This document shows, piece by piece, positions 3,842-5,417 of a DNA stretch of 5,417 nucleotides (positions within the stretch are counted from its first letter, which is position 1; each line of letters starts with the position of its first letter). Position numbers and translations under genes: made by a program. The notes under the pieces were generated by a model. That model ran no database searches, was not told where the DNA came from, and saw only the letters and a program-made list of their open reading frames with translations. Source of the DNA: an uncultured Clostridia bacterium (lineage in GTDB: Bacteria > Bacillota > Clostridia > Lachnospirales > Lachnospiraceae); assembly GCA_947178045.1 (NCBI GenBank), contig CAMWWR010000158.1, positions 1 to 5,417 on the forward strand, given 5' to 3'.

Positions 3842-5417
3842 ATGCGCGCGGAAAAACACAGGAGAAATGAAAAAAGATACCGGAGAAATGCGAAGGGGCG
3901 GAAGGAAGGTACGGACGGCCGCCGAGGAGCTGAAAAAGGGCTCAGGAGAGTCGGAAAGAAGAATATCCGGGCGCTGCTGCTGTTTGAGCTGCTGTACAAG
4001 GCGGCCTTCCTCATTGTGATGTATCTGCTTTTTATGGGAGTCATCCGCCTTCTACTGGCGGTGACCGGACAGAGCTATCTGACCCTGGAAAATATGCGCC
4101 GCTTCCTCATGCATCCGGCAACTCTGCCGGCATTATGCGTTCTGCTGCTGATTTGCGCCGTCCTCTATCTGGTGGAAACCGTGTCCCTCATCGTCTTTTA
4201 TCAGGGCTATGTCAGGCGCAGGAATATCGGTGTGACACAGATCCTTTTGCCGGGGCTTCGCGAAACCGTGTACCTTTTGAAGAAGAGGGGAAGCCTGGCC
4301 GTTCTGGCCTTTGCGTTCGTCAACGCGCTCGTTACGCTGGCTCCCATCATTGCTGTTTTTGCCGTCCGCTTCCGCGTGCCGGCTTTTATCGCGCAGGTGA
4401 TCGTCGAGCAGAGGGCGGGGCTCTGCATTGTTGCTGTACTTGCTCTCGCATGTGTGATCGTCAATTTCTTCGGAATCTATTTTCTTTACTACTGTGTGCT
4501 GGAGGACGACTCGCTCGGGGACGGCTTCAAAAAGAGCGTGCGGCTGATCAGGAAACATTTTTTCCGCTTCCTGGCGCGGCTCTTAGGCATCAATGCGGTG
4601 CTCACGCTGGCCTGTATGCTTGTCTACGGACTTGTGCTTGTCACGGCATGCTATATCATTTATCAGACAAAGCCGGAGCATGTGCTCGTGGCCGCCATGC
4701 TGAAGATGTGCGATGAGGTCATGGTCTATATGGGGATCCTGGTCACCATCGCCAGCCAGATCGTCAATTATGCCAATCTCTCCTTTTTCTTTTCCCGATA
4801 CGGTCCCGAGCCTGCCTTCGGCAACCGGGTTGAACGGTTCTGGGAACGCATTGCCAGAGAGGACGATGTATGGCGTCTGGAGAATGGAGAGCGGGGCGGA
4901 AGCCTTCGGTCGATGCACAGCAGGTATACGCGGGGAATCGCGCTGGCTGCTGCCGTTGTATTTCTGTTGAATGCGTTTTCTCTGTACGATGCGTTCCGCA
5001 ACGGTTCTCTGGCGGATAAGGAAACGCTGTTCGGCACTTACATTACGGCGCATCGCGGCGCGTCGGCTCAGGCCCCCGAGAATACGCTCGCGGCACTTGA
5101 GCTGGCGATCGAGCACACGGCGGATTTTGCGGAGATCGATGTGCAGCTGACCCAGGACGGTGTTGTTGTTCTGATGCACGATGCGAGCCTGAAAAGAACG
5201 ACCGGAAAAGATCTCACGGTTTCGAAGATAACCTACGGCGAACTGCAGACGCTGGATGCGGGGAGCTGGTTCGGCCATGGCTATGAGGGAACGGCGATTC
5301 CGACGCTGGAGGAAGTGATAAGGCTGTGCAAGGGAAGAATAAATCTGAACATCGAGATAAAATCGGGGAAATCCGCGGAGAAGAACGAAGAGCTGGTAGA
5401 AAAGGTCGTCGCGCTCA
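3842..5417 (+). CDS. Membrane-anchored glycerophosphodiester phosphodiesterase (partial, runs off right edge)
   Basis: 525 codons are in the window with no stop. Residues 1-41 are very basic (18 Lys/Arg). About seven hydrophobic segments follow (near 44-74, 95-120, 151-178, 192-220, 247-275, 293-318 and 364-385), matching the membrane domain found in front of some GDPD enzymes. The catalytic domain starts near 400: HRG (His404, Arg405), PEN (Glu413), EIDVQLT (Glu431, Asp433), MHD (His446) and NIEIK (Glu505, Lys507) are the usual active-site and metal residues of the TIM-barrel GDPD fold; the barrel's end lies outside. Such enzymes split glycerophosphodiesters to glycerol 3-phosphate and an alcohol. 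With a basic, probably cytoplasmic N-terminus and seven segments, the catalytic domain would face outside (inference). GAGGGG at 3832-3837 supports ATG 3842. An in-frame ATG at 3815, overlapping the previous stop as TAATG, would add nine residues and is possible by translational coupling. Confidence 0.92.
   Translation, partial: MRAEKHRRNEKRYRRNAKGRKEGTDGRRGAEKGLRRVGKKNIRALLLFELLYKAAFLIVMYLLFMGVIRLLLAVTGQSYLTLENMRRFLMHPATLPALCVLLLICAVLYLVETVSLIVFYQGYVRRRNIGVTQILLPGLRETVYLLKKRGSLAVLAFAFVNALVTLAPIIAVFAVRFRVPAFIAQVIVEQRAGLCIVAVLALACVIVNFFGIYFLYYCVLEDDSLGDGFKKSVRLIRKHFFRFLARLLGINAVLTLACMLVYGLVLVTACYIIYQTKPEHVLVAAMLKMCDEVMVYMGILVTIASQIVNYANLSFFFSRYGPEPAFGNRVERFWERIAREDDVWRLENGERGGSLRSMHSRYTRGIALAAAVVFLLNAFSLYDAFRNGSLADKETLFGTYITAHRGASAQAPENTLAALELAIEHTADFAEIDVQLTQDGVVVLMHDASLKRTTGKDLTVSKITYGELQTLDAGSWFGHGYEGTAIPTLEEVIRLCKGRINLNIEIKSGKSAEKNEELVEKVVAL

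Noticed and set aside
3867..4020. ATG with a good-looking AGGAG (MKKDTGEM...) just inside the phosphodiesterase
   Set aside because: It is in another frame, reaches a stop after about 50 codons, and has no recognisable content; the phosphodiesterase frame covers the same bases.
4583..5278. A 231-codon open frame on the minus strand
   Set aside because: It is antisense to the phosphodiesterase, whose membrane segments and catalytic motifs are unambiguous, and its protein resembles no family.

Overview
The window looks like a chromosomal segment of a moderately GC-rich Gram-positive anaerobe, probably Clostridia of the Lachnospiraceae/Oscillospiraceae kind. This is an inference from protein style: a SpoIIIE-type FtsK, an ArsR-type regulator with a conserved long C-terminal domain, and a membrane-anchored glycerophosphodiesterase, all with GGAGG-like ribosome binding sites or close relatives. 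No rRNA, tRNA, CRISPR array or full insertion sequence was seen.

Layout: (1) 2-1969 (+) is one continuous reading frame for the C-terminal part of an FtsK/SpoIIIE DNA translocase, interrupted by an in-frame TAG at 614-616. Upstream of the TAG lies a linker built of 99-bp tandem repeats plus the start of the motor. Downstream lie the rest of the motor and the DNA-reading gamma domain. (2) 1973-2617 (-) is a phosphoglycolate-phosphatase-like HAD hydrolase, convergent with ftsK and only 3 bp from it. (3) 2618-2900 is a divergent intergenic region. It holds a near-consensus promoter for the HAD gene, a 62-bp imperfect palindrome bounded by 8-bp direct repeats (MITE-like), and a palindrome over a possible promoter for the rightward genes. 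(4) 2901-3815 (+) is an ArsR-type regulator with a large C-terminal domain. (5) 3842-5417 (+) is a membrane-anchored glycerophosphodiester phosphodiesterase that runs off the right edge.

The translocase and the phosphatase are housekeeping functions. The regulator and the phosphodiesterase are 26 bp apart on the same strand and probably share a transcript, which suggests (no more) that the regulator governs an envelope or glycerophosphodiester function. I found no convincing new multi-gene system. The observations most worth a second look are the amber codon inside the translocase, the repeat-built linker, and the palindrome that abuts and apparently duplicates the -35 box of the HAD promoter.
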